51,555 bases of DNA, taken from contig UBUL01000005.1 in the NCBI GenBank assembly GCA_900468625.1, positions 1 through 51,555 of the forward strand, in the 5' to 3' direction. The first letter of the stretch is position 1. Every line of letters starts with the position of its first letter. Made by a program: the position numbers and the translations under genes. Below, one piece after another: positions 1-8,693 of the stretch. The notes below the pieces were generated by a model, which did not search any database, was not told the DNA's origin, and saw only the letters and a program-made list of their open reading frames with translations. This DNA is from Hyphomicrobiales bacterium (GTDB taxonomy: Bacteria > Pseudomonadota > Alphaproteobacteria > Rhizobiales > Rhizobiaceae).

Positions 1-464
1 CAGCCCTTGCCGTCATCCGGATTCTTCGCCAGATGCTGCTCGATCTTGACGATCGAGATCGCAAGATCGTTTCCAGGCTTCTCAAGCCGAGCTTCCAATG
101 GCTGCGACGGCAAACCCGGATCGCCCTTGGCAAGGTAAAGACAGAGGCCCACGACCGGAAGCACGGTGACGATGAAGGCCTGGGCAAGACGATAATTGCC
201 GCGCAAGGGCAATTTCGCTTGCTGCTTCCCGGTTTTGGTAATTGCGATAAGGCGACGGCCGATCTCGGCGCGGGCATAGCCGGCCTCCCGCGCGGAAATC
301 AGACCGCCGGCAAGATCGCGGTCCAATTCGCGAAGCTGATCGCGATAGACTTCGGCTTCCCCCGAGCGACAGTCCTCCGCCTCTTTTGCACCATGCAAAA
401 GAGGATAGAGCAGCACAGCGCCGACAACGGCCGTCAGAACGGCCACGAGAATCCAGAACAGCAT
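1..464 (-). CDS. ccmI: Cytochrome c-type biogenesis protein CcmI (CycH), N-terminal part
   Basis: This is the first 154 codons of CcmI, the inner-membrane protein that presents apocytochrome c to the haem ligation machinery. The stop codon lies beyond the left edge of the window. Two membrane segments are visible (about residues 2-22 and 93-112), flanking a cytoplasmic loop with the family signature EVYRDQLRELDRDLAGG (residues 38-54). The last residues, HLAKNPDDGKG, match the start of the periplasmic TPR part. Start chosen at 464 because family members begin MLFWIL; an in-frame ATG at 476 would add four residues, and neither has a good ribosome site. It follows feuPQ and a lipoprotein on the same strand, the order reported for rhizobia (feuPQ next to cycHJKL). 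Confidence 0.9.
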   Translation of the reverse strand, partial: MLFWILVAVLTAVVGAVLLYPLLHGAKEAEDCRSGEAEVYRDQLRELDRDLAGGLISAREAGYARAEIGRRLIAITKTGKQQAKLPLRGNYRLAQAFIVTVLPVVGLCLYLAKGDPGLPSQPLEARLEKPGNDLAISIVKIEQHLAKNPDDGKG

Positions 465-563
465 AAACACGCCCATACTTTAACAGGGCGCTTATTCCAA
501 CCGGGAAAGGGGGCTTTGACGAAGATTTGAGGCGTTTCGCCGCGCCTTCGGCACGGAAACCCG

Positions 564-662
564 GAGCTTTCCGCTTTTCTTCGAACCGCGAAATGCTCCA
601 TCTTTTGTTTTACGCGATCCCGGACGGAAGACCGCTGCACACTTTTCCTAGAACTGCTTTAG
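564..662. repeat. RIME-like intergenic repeat, copy 1
   Basis: About 100 bp that closely resembles 16291-16392. Shared blocks, in order, are TTCCGCTTTTCTTCGAA, CGCGAAA, GCTCCATC, TTTTACGC and CACTTTTCCT. The left and right halves carry partly complementary motifs, so the element can fold. This type of element is widespread between genes in Rhizobium genomes. Its right end supplies the TAA stop of the lipoprotein gene on the minus strand. Confidence 0.75.
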
Positions 663-1090
663 TCGAGCGGCGTCCAGGTGCCGTCGTCATTGCGGCAGGC
701 AGCTCCCCTTGCCGTCGTCGACTTGCCATCGACGGTAACGGTATGGGTATATTGCCGGCAATTCTGAGACCCGACCTGATAGGGCGCGGCGGGGGTAACC
801 TCGCCACTTGCATTCCTGCCCTTCCACGTCACGGGTTGGCCGAGCGGCGAGGTCTCCAGCGCCCGATACTCCGCCTCCATTGCGCGCTGCTTGTCGCTGT
901 CGCTGAGCTTGACGCCGGCGCGCTCGACGATGCCACCATCAAGAGCATTGATGAAGGTCGCTGAAGCCGGAGGCTTCGCAGACGAAAACAGACTCTTGCC
1001 GCCCCCCAAGCCGCTCGTCGTGGAGCAACCGGAAAGCGCAATCGCGGCGAAAAGAGAGGGAACGACCAGAAAAAAGGTACGAAGCTTCAT
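659..1090 (-). CDS. Surface antigen-like lipoprotein
   Basis: A 143-residue exported lipoprotein. Residues 1-21 form a signal peptide and the lipobox LSGC puts the lipidated cysteine at residue 22. The mature part begins with a low-complexity Gly/Ser stretch, then has a conserved block, with DKQRAMEAEYRALE near residue 66 and VTWKGRNASGEVTP near 86. The C-terminus contains NCRQYTHTVTVDG and ends GTWTPLD. This matches the rickettsial-type 17 kDa/RT0821 surface antigen family seen throughout Rhizobiales; the molecular role is unknown. It lies 91 bp downstream of feuQ on the same strand and may be read from the same transcript. Its stop codon is formed by the edge of a RIME-like repeat. Confidence 0.85.
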   Translation of the reverse strand: MKLRTFFLVVPSLFAAIALSGCSTTSGLGGGKSLFSSAKPPASATFINALDGGIVERAGVKLSDSDKQRAMEAEYRALETSPLGQPVTWKGRNASGEVTPAAPYQVGSQNCRQYTHTVTVDGKSTTARGAACRNDDGTWTPLD

Positions 1091-1181
1091 ACAACCGAAC
1101 CAGTATCAAAAAGCAAAACCATAGGTACTGCGCTGCAGCATCATCATGACCCACAACGTCCTTTTGGCATCATGCCGTTCC

Positions 1182-2576
1182 TCACGCAACATCCTTCATC
1201 AGACCCGGCAAAATTAGGCTCGCACGAAGTCCGCCCCAGGTACCCCGGGAGAGTTCGAAACGGCCCTGATATTCGTTGGTGATCTCGCTGACGATCGAAA
1301 GGCCAAGCCCTGTACCGGGCTTGCTTTCGTCCAGCCTGCGCCCGCGCTTCATGGCCTCGCGGATCTGATCCGGCTCCAGCCCCGGACCGTCGTCCTCAAC
1401 CACCAGTTCCACCCAGTGGCGCCGCGCCGGATCGATGCCCTTGACCTCGGATGGCGCCTCATTCGCAACCAAGCGTACCTTGTGTTCGGCAAAACGGGCA
1501 GCATTTTCCAGAAGGTTGCCGACCGTTTCCTCGAGATCCTGCTGCTCCATGGCGAGCGCCAGATTGGGCGAGACGGAAAGTTCGAACTCCTTGTCGGCGT
1601 TCAGCCGCCGCATGACGCGGATGAGCCGCTCGAGCGCCGGCTCGGCTTCGGTGCGCGCCAGCACGGATTCGCGCTGGGCGGCGATGCGGGCACGATTGAG
1701 ATAGGATTGGACCTGCCCCTGCATGACCTCGGCCTGGTTCTTCACCAGATCGCCATGCGAGCGCTCCAGCACTCTCGATTCGTTAAGCAGCACGGCGATC
1801 GGCGTTTTCAACGAGTGCGCGAGATTGCCGACCTGCATGCGGGCGCGCTCCACGATGCGTCGGTTGCTTTCAATCAGCGCATTGACCTCATTGGCAAGCG
1901 GCAGGATTTCGCGCGGGAAATCACCCTGCAGCCGCTCGCTTTCGCCGGCGCGGATGCGCTCCAGCGCCCTACGGGCCTTATCGAGCGGCTTCAGACCGTA
2001 GAGAATGGCGAGCGCATTGACGATCAGGCTACCGACGCCGAAGCCGACCAGCGCAAAATAGAGGCTGTGAGAGAAATTGCGAACGTCGTCCTCGACGACG
2101 GCAACATTGCCGGTCACGCGAAACCGAGCCGCATGGTCCGTGTCGAACTGGATTTCGGTTTCAGCGACCTGCACGCGATTTCCGAAGGCGTCGGTAACGA
2201 CGTAGTAGCGCTCGTAATTCTTGTCGAAAGGCGCTTCCAGCACGGAAAGCACTGGCAGGTTCGACGCGCCGAGCGACGACGAGACCAAGGGCGTCGACGT
2301 ATACGTGCCGAGCGGCTCGACGATCCAGTACCAACCCGTCTTCGGCTGCGCAAAGCGCAGATCGCCAAGTTGCGGACTGCCCGACAGCGCGCCCTGATCG
2401 CCGATCGTCACCGAATTGATGACATTATAGAGCTGCGCTCGCAGCAGATCCTGGAAGCCGCGTTCGGCGCTTTTGCGGTAGATATTGGAGATGACGAGGC
2501 CGATCACCACCAGCGCCACGGCCGACCAGAGCGTGGTCAGCAGCAGGACACGAGCGGTGAGCGACTTAATTCGCAT
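1182..2576 (-). CDS. feuQ: Sensor histidine kinase FeuQ
   Basis: A 464-residue membrane sensor kinase. A first membrane segment (about 10-31) and a second (about 172-196) enclose a periplasmic sensor region of roughly 140 residues, followed by a HAMP-like linker. The H-box LAHSLKTPIA places the phosphorylated histidine near residue 254. The ATP-binding part shows NLLENAARFA, VEDDGPGL and GTGLGLSIV. The gene overlaps the end of feuP by 11 bp, so the two are translationally coupled. A TTG start at 2603 would add nine residues; the ATG is preferred. In Sinorhizobium, FeuPQ controls export of cyclic glucans and adaptation to low osmolarity; in R. leguminosarum it was linked to iron uptake. The assignment rests on domain layout and its position beside ccmI. 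Confidence 0.85.
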   Translation of the reverse strand: MRIKSLTARVLLLTTLWSAVALVVIGLVISNIYRKSAERGFQDLLRAQLYNVINSVTIGDQGALSGSPQLGDLRFAQPKTGWYWIVEPLGTYTSTPLVSSSLGASNLPVLSVLEAPFDKNYERYYVVTDAFGNRVQVAETEIQFDTDHAARFRVTGNVAVVEDDVRNFSHSLYFALVGFGVGSLIVNALAILYGLKPLDKARRALERIRAGESERLQGDFPREILPLANEVNALIESNRRIVERARMQVGNLAHSLKTPIAVLLNESRVLERSHGDLVKNQAEVMQGQVQSYLNRARIAAQRESVLARTEAEPALERLIRVMRRLNADKEFELSVSPNLALAMEQQDLEETVGNLLENAARFAEHKVRLVANEAPSEVKGIDPARRHWVELVVEDDGPGLEPDQIREAMKRGRRLDESKPGTGLGLSIVSEITNEYQGRFELSRGTWGGLRASLILPGLMKDVA

Positions 2577-3237
2577 TGGTCGGAGCTTGGATTCGGTAAC
2601 CAAGGCCGCGGACCGTTTCGATCAGATCGACACCCATCTTCTTGCGCAGACGACCGACGAAGACCTCGATCGTATTGGAATCGCGATCGAAATCCTGGTC
2701 GTACATATGTTCGACAAGCTCGGTACGCGAAACGACCTCGCCCTTGTGATGCATGAGATAGGCAAGCAGGCGATATTCATGGGAGGTAAGCTTCAGCGTC
2801 TTGCCGTCGACGGTCGCCTTCGAGCTCTTGGTATCGAGCCGCACCGGGCCGCAGACGATTTCCGAGGAAGCATGGCCGGCGGCGCGGCGGATGAGCGCGC
2901 GGATGCGCGCCAGCACTTCCTCGACATGGAACGGCTTGGCGACGTAATCGTCGGCGCCGGCATCGATCCCGGCCACCTTGTCGCTCCAGCGGTCGCGCGC
3001 CGTCAGGAGCAGCACCGGCACCGCACGTCCGGCGCCGCGCCATTTCTCGAGCACGGTGATGCCATCCATCTCCGGCAGGCCGATGTCGAGAATGATGGCA
3101 TCATAGGGCTCGGTGTCGCCGAGGAAATGGCCTTCCTCACCGTCAAAGGCCGTATCGACCACATAGCCCGCCTCCTTCAAGGCTTCGGCAAGCTGCCGAT
3201 TCAAGTTGATATCGTCTTCGACTATGAGAATGCGCAT
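2566..3237 (-). CDS. feuP: OmpR/PhoB-type response regulator FeuP
   Basis: A 223-residue response regulator paired with the kinase just downstream. The receiver domain (about 1-115) has the acidic pair in VEDD, the phosphoacceptor Asp51 in LDIGLPEMDG, a Thr in LLLTARD and the Lys in YVAKPF. The C-terminal winged helix contains LTSHEYRLLAYLMHH and IEVFVGRLRKK, typical of the OmpR/PhoB class. The start was placed at the ATG that begins MRILIVEDD; upstream in-frame codons do not fit the family. An 11-bp overlap with feuQ and conserved synteny with ccmI support the name. A small exported protein is encoded 136 bp upstream on the same strand. Confidence 0.88.
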   Translation of the reverse strand: MRILIVEDDINLNRQLAEALKEAGYVVDTAFDGEEGHFLGDTEPYDAIILDIGLPEMDGITVLEKWRGAGRAVPVLLLTARDRWSDKVAGIDAGADDYVAKPFHVEEVLARIRALIRRAAGHASSEIVCGPVRLDTKSSKATVDGKTLKLTSHEYRLLAYLMHHKGEVVSRTELVEHMYDQDFDRDSNTIEVFVGRLRKKMGVDLIETVRGLGYRIQAPTNAN

Positions 3238-3373
3238 GTCTGAATCCAATTTCTCCGGTTCGAGAAACAGTACTGTAAATCGCGCTGCAGTGGAATCACT
3301 GAGACAAAGATTTTGTGTAAAATTCAAGGCTTTAGAATGTCGGTTGCATGCTGGTGCCTCCGGTGCCCGCGCT

Positions 3374-3622
3374 TCACATCGGCACTTTCATCGTCACCTT
3401 GCGCGGGCGCTGCCCATTACCCTGAACCAGGACCGTGATGATGCAGCTATCGCCGGAGGGTTGTGCGGACAGGAGCTGCCCGCCGGTCTTGGCGACGACT
3501 TCGGCTGCCGCGTCGCTGCAGTCGCTGTTGGCACGGGCCACCAGGGTCGACGTCGGCGCCGGCAAAACAGCCGAGCCGGCCACGACAAGGGCCGCTGCTG
3601 CTATGCTTGAAATTGAGGCCAT
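3374..3622 (-). CDS. Small periplasmic protein, candidate FeuN
   Basis: An 82-residue protein with an N-terminal hydrophobic leader (about 1-20, ending near the alanine/proline stretch) and a mature part of only about 60 residues. Two cysteines (in NSDCSDAA and GDSCIITV) could form a disulfide in the periplasm. The C-terminus, RPRKVTMKVPM, is basic. It sits directly upstream of feuP on the same strand. In Sinorhizobium meliloti a small periplasmic protein of about this size, FeuN, restrains the sensor FeuQ, and it is encoded at the same place. Identity is therefore inferred from size, export signal and position, not from an alignment. The same leader-plus-short-domain shape is also common among unrelated rhizobial proteins. 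Confidence 0.7.
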   Translation of the reverse strand: MASISSIAAAALVVAGSAVLPAPTSTLVARANSDCSDAAAEVVAKTGGQLLSAQPSGDSCIITVLVQGNGQRPRKVTMKVPM

Positions 3623-4218
3623 GCTTCGGACTTCCCACGGGGATATTAACTTGGTCGATTATTTACCCAAACACGTCTGAATGGCAAATGAATGGGCTGT
3701 AATTTTCGGCCTGGCGGGCACGCGCCGCGCTGGAATGACAGCGTAACCATATGAAATCATTAGATGCGAGATATCAAGATCGCCACGAGAGCAACCAACT
3801 GGCGCTCCATCGCTCGCCATCGATACAATCTGCAGGCGATATGCGCGGGCAAACGCATACTTGGGTTCACGAGACCAAACCCGATGCAGCAGGCTTAGTT
3901 ATCTTTAATCATTCTTGTTTATCATCCGCTCATAGGCATGACACGAACGGTCATGCCGCCACGCGGCCCATGCAACCGGCCGCCAGGTGCTTTATTGCGA
4001 TAAAGCATGAGGATTTCTTTGAGTTCTTTGAATCGCTTGGCGCGATTTCTTGCGAAGTCGAGTCCGGGACTTCAAAAGTTGATTCAACAATCTTCCGCAA
4101 AGAATCAGACCGTCAACGATCAGATTCCGCAAGAGCGCTTAATCAATTGAAATCGCAAGCAATTGAGGCCAGCCGCGATTGAAACGGCCGACTGGACGAC
4201 CGCGTTTGAGTTTCCCAT
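3623..4218. other. Intergenic stretch without a convincing gene
   Basis: About 600 bp between the candidate feuN and the Dabb gene. It is more AT-rich than the flanks, with short runs such as TTAATCATTCTTGTTTATC near 3905. An open frame at 3751-4182 on the plus strand has no recognisable family, no ribosome site and poor codon use, so it is not called. CAATTG occurs twice near the right end. The region may hold the promoter of the feu transcript or a small RNA, but I see no terminator-like hairpin that would support an RNA gene. Confidence 0.5.
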
Positions 4219-4527
4219 TCAGAACGGCTTGCGGACGGCCGTTGCAGTCTCGTAATCGGCGGCGATGCGCATTTCCCGCAGCGGGCGAACACGCTCGATG
4301 GATCGCTGGTAATTCGGATGGGCCTTATAGGCGGCCAACGCCTCCTCGCCGTCAAATTCGCCGTAGACGACGAGATCGACTTCGGTTCCGAGCTGATCGG
4401 TCTTGACGTTCGTGCCGATCTCCAAAAGCCGCGCGTGCGGAATGGCCGTGAGGATCGAGAGGCCGGAGCGGACCTCTTCAAGCTTGGCGCGATCGGGAAC
4501 GGTGAAGAAGACGATATGACGGATCAC
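4219..4527 (-). CDS. Dabb-family stress-responsive alpha/beta-barrel protein
   Basis: A 102-residue protein that starts MIRHIVFFTVPD and ends in the pattern RPLREMRIAADYET, both typical of the dimeric alpha-beta barrel (Dabb) domain. The family signatures DLVVYGEFDG and ALAAYKAHPNYQ are present at about residues 51-60 and 64-75. Members form small ferredoxin-like barrels; some bind small hydrophobic molecules, but most, including this one, have no assigned reaction. It is divergent from the YjbR-like gene with about 150 bp between them, and it stands alone. Confidence 0.85.
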   Translation of the reverse strand: MIRHIVFFTVPDRAKLEEVRSGLSILTAIPHARLLEIGTNVKTDQLGTEVDLVVYGEFDGEEALAAYKAHPNYQRSIERVRPLREMRIAADYETATAVRKPF

Positions 4528-4679
4528 GCGGCAGCTCCTTGTGCATATGCGGGGGCATGGCGCGATATCATGCGGACAATCTCAATTCAATGAACCGGCC
4601 TCACCTGCGAGACCGCCTCGCCGCACTCCATGCGAGCCTCCATTGACCGCATGACGGCAGGACGTGATATTGTCGCTGG

Positions 4680-5009
4680 ATGACCGACGAGGAACTCGTA
4701 TGCCTCGCCCTCGGCCTGCCGGAAACGGTGGAGGGCTCTCATTTCGACACCCGTGACTTTCTCGTGCGGGGCAAGATTTTCATGACACTTCGGGGGCCGG
4801 ATTTCTGCGTCCTCAAACTGACGCCGGACCAGCAGCAAATGGCACTGGCAACCATGCCCGAGCAGGTCGCCGCCGTGCAAGGTAGCTGGGGCCTGAAGGG
4901 CTGGACACGGCTTTTTTATCGCCGTGCCCATGATAAGGAGATCAAAGCTCTGGTGTGCCGCGCATGGCGAAACGTAGCGCCGAAATCTATGGTTTTGCCG
5001 GAGGATTAG
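4680..5009 (+). CDS. MmcQ/YjbR family protein
   Basis: A 109-residue protein of the YjbR fold. Characteristic parts are the N-terminal [30 protein letters not shown] block (about residues 9-34), a central [11 protein letters not shown] and the C-terminal [25 protein letters not shown]. The family adopts a cytidine-deaminase-like/CyaY-like fold and is sometimes called DNA-binding, but the true role is unsettled. Its 3' end overlaps the convergent YcgN-like gene by 23 bp, so the two mRNAs are complementary at their ends. Confidence 0.85.
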   Translation: MTDEELVCLALGLPETVEGSHFDTRDFLVRGKIFMTLRGPDFCVLKLTPDQQQMALATMPEQVAAVQGSWGLKGWTRLFYRRAHDKEIKALVCRAWRNVAPKSMVLPED

Positions 5010-5478
5010 GCTCCATATCGTCCTGGACGGTCAGCGGCCAGTCGACGACATAATCCTCAAAATCGTCGAGATCGACATCATCTTCGCTGACCGTGCGTCC
5101 TCGCGCGGAAACACGGGCAATATGCACAGTTTCCGGATCGCCCGAGATCAACGGATGCCACCAGTAGAGATCGCGGCCGTCATTGACGAGACGGTAGGCG
5201 CAGGTGGGCGGCAGCCATTCCAGCTCCGGCACCTTCTCCGGCGTCAGCTGCACGCAATCGGGCACGAAATCCCAGCGGTTCGGATAGCTCGTGCAACGAC
5301 AGCTTTCGCCATCCATCAGCTTGCAGCGGATCGAGGTGAAATAGACGTCACCACTGTCCCACTCCTCGAGCTTGTTGAGACAACAGAGGCCACAGCCATC
5401 GCAAAGGCTTTCCCATTCCGACGGGCTCATCTCCGTCAGGGTCTTGCTTTTCCAGAAGGGCACTTCATCTGTCATCAT
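4987..5478 (-). CDS. YcgN/UPF0260 cysteine-cluster protein
   Basis: A 163-residue cytoplasmic protein with the cysteine pattern of the YcgN/YkgJ zinc- or iron-chelating family. CDGCGLCC is near residue 26, [11 protein letters not shown] lies about 25 residues later, and further cysteines occur in VPDCVQL and PPTCAYR. These are expected to bind a metal or Fe-S centre, but the reaction is unknown. The start is at the ATG of MMTDEVPFW, with AAGGAAGACG just upstream; the longer open frame to 5559 lacks family similarity. The 3' end overlaps the convergent YjbR-like gene by 23 bp. Confidence 0.87.
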   Translation of the reverse strand: MMTDEVPFWKSKTLTEMSPSEWESLCDGCGLCCLNKLEEWDSGDVYFTSIRCKLMDGESCRCTSYPNRWDFVPDCVQLTPEKVPELEWLPPTCAYRLVNDGRDLYWWHPLISGDPETVHIARVSARGRTVSEDDVDLDDFEDYVVDWPLTVQDDMEPNPPAKP

Positions 5479-5645
5479 CGTCTTCCTTGCCACCCGACAA
5501 AAAGGAGGAATTCGGGCTGCGGCATGCATGTCTCTTGTTCTTTTCTCTAAATCAACCAATTATTCAATCAGCCGTTCTATGAGATAATGGGTTTTGCGTG
5601 TGCCGCAAGGAGACACGCGGCTGTAATGTGGTCGGGAAGTAGAGC

Positions 5646-7835
5646 GTGGAAGACCCATCCAATCCAGAAAGCGGGCGGAAGATGGAGCCCGAGACGCCGA
5701 AGGACAGCCGGACCGAAAAGCGGCGGAAGCGCTATTTCTTCCTGCGCCTTGATTCCTGGATCGACTCCACCCTTTGGAACGCAGGTTTCCGCCTTGCAGA
5801 GGCTTGGGAAGACATTACGATCTTCTTCCGCCGCTTCCGTGTGCGCGGCTGGAAGCGCATTCTTTTCGAACTGCTCGGCGAAGGTCTGACGCTGGGCACA
5901 GCCGGCTCGGTCGTCATGCTCATGCTCGCCATGCCGGCCTTCGAAGCGACCCAGGGCGACTGGCGCAATCGCGGCAACTTCGCCGTCACCTTCCTCGACC
6001 GGTATGGCAACGTCATCGGCCATCGCGGCATCATTCACGAAAATTCCGTGCCGGTCGATCAGCTGCCGGATTATTTCATCAAGGCGGTGCTCGCAACCGA
6101 GGACCGGCGCTTCTTCGACCATTTCGGTATCGACGTGATCGGCCTGTTCCGCGCCGTCACCGTCAATGCCCAGGCCGGCGGCGTCGTCCAGGGCGGCTCG
6201 ACGCTGACGCAGCAGCTTGCCAAGAACATCTTTCTCAGCAATGAGCGCTCCATAGACCGCAAGATCAAGGAGGCTTTCCTCGCGATCTGGCTCGAAGCCA
6301 ATCTCTCCAAGAAGGAGATCCTGAGCCTCTACCTCGACCGCACCTATATGGGCGGAGGCACGTTCGGTGCAGCGGCGGCGGCGCAATTCTATTTCGGCAA
6401 GAGCATTACCGACGTCAATCTGGCCGAAGCTGCGATGCTTGCCGGCCTTTTCAAGGCACCGGCGAAATATGCGCCGCATGTCAATCTGCCGGCGGCGCGC
6501 GCCCGCGCCAACGATGTGCTGTCCAATCTCGTGCAAAGCGGGCTGATGACCGAGGGACAGGTCATTGCGGCAAGACGCAATCCCGCTTCGGTCGTTGACC
6601 GAGCCCAGATCGAATCCCCGGACTATTTCCTCGATTGGGCTTTCGACGAAGTGCAGCGGCTTTCGACCCGCTTCCCCGAGCGCTCGCTGGTCGTGCGCAC
6701 CACCATCGACATGGGGCTGCAGAAGGCCGCGGAGGATTCGATTCAATCCAGCCTGATGGAGTATGGCGAGCGTTATCATGCCAAGCAGGGCGCCAGCGTC
6801 ATGATCGAAAACGGTGGCGCGGTGCGCGCCATGGTCGGCGGCAGCGATTACGGCGAAAGCCAGTTCAACCGCGCCACCAGGGCGCTGCGCCAGCCAGGCT
6901 CGTCGTTCAAGGTCTACACCTATTCGGTTGCGATGGAGAACGGCATGACGCCGACATCCACCATCGTCGATGCGCCGATCAGCTGGGGTAACTGGAGCCC
7001 GCACAATTACGAGAACCGCTACGAAGGCAAGGTGACGCTTACCCAGGCGCTCACTCAGTCTATCAACACGATCCCCGTGCGTCTGGCCAAGGAGAAATTC
7101 GGCATTCAGCCCATTCGCGAGATGGCCAAGGCCATGGGCGTGGAAACGCCGATCCGCAACGACAAAACCATTCCGATCGGCACGTCCGAAGTGACGGTTC
7201 TCGACCAGGCGACCGCCTATGCGGTCTTCCCCGCCGACGGCATGCAGTCGCGCCGTCATGGCATCGAGCAGATCACCGGTTATGACGGCAAGGTGCTTTA
7301 CGATTTCAGTCGCGACGAGGCGCCTGCCAAGCGCGTCCTCAGCGAAAAAGCCACTTCCTATATGAACCAGATGCTGACGCAGGTTCCGATCATCGGCACA
7401 GGCCGCAAGGCAGCCCTCGACAACGGCATCGTCGTCGGCGGCAAGACCGGCACGACGCAGGCCTACCGCGACGCCTGGTTCATCGGTTTTACCGGCAACT
7501 ACACCTGCGCCGTCTGGTTCGGCAATGACGACTACACCTCCACCAACAACATGACCGGCGGCACGCTGCCGGCCATGACCTTCAAGAAGATCATGGATTA
7601 CGCCAATCAGGGCATCGTGCTGAAACCGATCCCCGGCATCGCCAACCCGTTTCCGGTGCAGAAGCCGCAGACCGTCGCCGCCAAGAAGCCCGCCGATCCT
7701 GCCGGTGGCGGCCCGCCGCCGCTGGTGCGGCCGCGCTCGCTTTCGGTGGACTCCACGAATATCCTGCGAGACATCGGTGAAAAGTTGAAGGCCGCGACAC
7801 CGCTCGGCGCGCAGAAAGTGGCAACGGCAAAATAG
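5646..7835 (+). CDS. Class A (PBP1A-like) penicillin-binding protein
   Basis: A 729-residue bifunctional peptidoglycan synthase. After a basic cytoplasmic tail (RRKR near 26) and one membrane segment (about 72-98) comes the GT51 glycosyltransferase domain, with the catalytic Glu in ATEDRRFFDHFGID (Glu152) and GGSTLTQQLAKN near 183. The transpeptidase domain follows: nucleophile Ser419 in PGSSFK, the SIN motif at 472-474, and KTGTT near 595. A proline-rich tail (about 685-705) closes the protein. The start is GTG; an ATG 36 bp downstream is also possible. A hairpin terminator lies right after the stop. Several class A PBPs usually coexist in rhizobia, so I give no specific name. Confidence 0.93.
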   Translation: MEDPSNPESGRKMEPETPKDSRTEKRRKRYFFLRLDSWIDSTLWNAGFRLAEAWEDITIFFRRFRVRGWKRILFELLGEGLTLGTAGSVVMLMLAMPAFEATQGDWRNRGNFAVTFLDRYGNVIGHRGIIHENSVPVDQLPDYFIKAVLATEDRRFFDHFGIDVIGLFRAVTVNAQAGGVVQGGSTLTQQLAKNIFLSNERSIDRKIKEAFLAIWLEANLSKKEILSLYLDRTYMGGGTFGAAAAAQFYFGKSITDVNLAEAAMLAGLFKAPAKYAPHVNLPAARARANDVLSNLVQSGLMTEGQVIAARRNPASVVDRAQIESPDYFLDWAFDEVQRLSTRFPERSLVVRTTIDMGLQKAAEDSIQSSLMEYGERYHAKQGASVMIENGGAVRAMVGGSDYGESQFNRATRALRQPGSSFKVYTYSVAMENGMTPTSTIVDAPISWGNWSPHNYENRYEGKVTLTQALTQSINTIPVRLAKEKFGIQPIREMAKAMGVETPIRNDKTIPIGTSEVTVLDQATAYAVFPADGMQSRRHGIEQITGYDGKVLYDFSRDEAPAKRVLSEKATSYMNQMLTQVPIIGTGRKAALDNGIVVGGKTGTTQAYRDAWFIGFTGNYTCAVWFGNDDYTSTNNMTGGTLPAMTFKKIMDYANQGIVLKPIPGIANPFPVQKPQTVAAKKPADPAGGGPPPLVRPRSLSVDSTNILRDIGEKLKAATPLGAQKVATAK

Positions 7836-7851
7836 AAATCATGCCCCGGGG

Positions 7852-7895
7852 AAAAAGAAGGCCGAAGGATGCGGAAGCGTCCTCCAGGCCTTTTT
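7852..7895 (+). terminator. Rho-independent terminator after the PBP gene
   Basis: AAGGCC (7858-7863) pairs with GGCCTT (7887-7892) around an inner hairpin GGATGC-GGAA-GCGTCC. The right arm runs into a short T tract, 17 bp after the PBP stop codon. Confidence 0.7.
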
Positions 7896-8105
7896 CCAAC
7901 GAAAATATCAGCCGGCCCGCCGCGTAACATCAAGGCCGACCAAACGGCCAATGATACGAGTACGGCAGGTGTTTCGGCCGTAAACCGCCTGGCCGGCCCG
8001 ACGATCGCATCCTCCATGGCAGCAGCCTTAGCGCGCCCTGCCCTTTCCCCTATCGGCAGAATCAGGAATAAATCGACACTGATTTGTCACGAGGACGATC
8101 CCAGG

Positions 8106-8693
8106 GTGTTCCGAGTTCCCCTTCTTGTTGCGCTTTCGCTTGTCATCGCCTTTGGCGGCGGGATCGTGTTCACGCTTCTGGCGCTGGATGCCACATCCGG
8201 CTTCGGGGCGATCAAGCTCGGCGCATGGCAGGCCTTTCCGGAAATGCAAACGGCGGATGCGGACCCTTATGCGAAATCCCATAGAGCGCGTGCGGGACGG
8301 CTGCTTTACGGCACGGCGGAAGGGCTTGTATTCACCGCTTCCGAGGACGATGCCGGGGGGCGTTTGACGGCAAACTGCAGCTACCGCATCAGCGGCCAGA
8401 CACCGCCGGCCAGGCTCTGGACCCTGTTCATCGCGGGCAATGACGGCGAACCGATCGAAGGGGCTGCGGGGCGTCCTTCCACGATCAATTCCTGGGTCGT
8501 GCTGCGCAATCCGGATTCGACCTTCAGCATTACGGTTTCACGCAGCGCGCAGGCAGGCAACTGGCTCGCCTTGCCGCAGGCCGGCAATTTCCGGCTGGTC
8601 TGGACGCTGCTGGATTCACCGGCGGCCAGCAATTCCGGCCTGATCGATCTCGGCATGCCGAAACTCGAAAAGATCGGGTGCGGCAATGTTTAA
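8106..8693 (+). CDS. DUF1214 domain membrane-anchored protein
   Basis: A 195-residue protein with one N-terminal membrane segment (VPLLVALSLVIAFGGGIVF, about residues 3-21) and an exported domain. That domain carries the DUF1214 features: NCSYRISGQTPPARLWTLF, then INSWVVLRNPDSTFSITVS, and a C-terminal NFRLVWTLL. The GTG at 8106 is chosen because the reading frame upstream has no similarity and the membrane segment must start close to the N-terminus. The stop overlaps the start of the DUF1254 gene by 8 bp. DUF1214 and DUF1254 are normally paired or fused, so the two products probably act together on the outer face of the inner membrane; the substrate is unknown. Confidence 0.82.
   Translation: MFRVPLLVALSLVIAFGGGIVFTLLALDATSGFGAIKLGAWQAFPEMQTADADPYAKSHRARAGRLLYGTAEGLVFTASEDDAGGRLTANCSYRISGQTPPARLWTLFIAGNDGEPIEGAAGRPSTINSWVVLRNPDSTFSITVSRSAQAGNWLALPQAGNFRLVWTLLDSPAASNSGLIDLGMPKLEKIGCGNV

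Noticed and set aside
3751..4182. 143-codon plus-strand open frame upstream of the Dabb gene
   Set aside because: No ribosome site, no recognisable domain, poor codon use and low similarity to any protein pattern; the region looks intergenic.
5577..7259. 560-codon minus-strand open frame
   Set aside because: Lies fully antisense to the penicillin-binding protein, whose catalytic motifs are intact; long antisense frames are common in high-GC coding DNA.
7607..8017. 136-codon minus-strand frame crossing the PBP end and its terminator
   Set aside because: It would overlap the terminator and the PBP C-terminus and shows no family motif.
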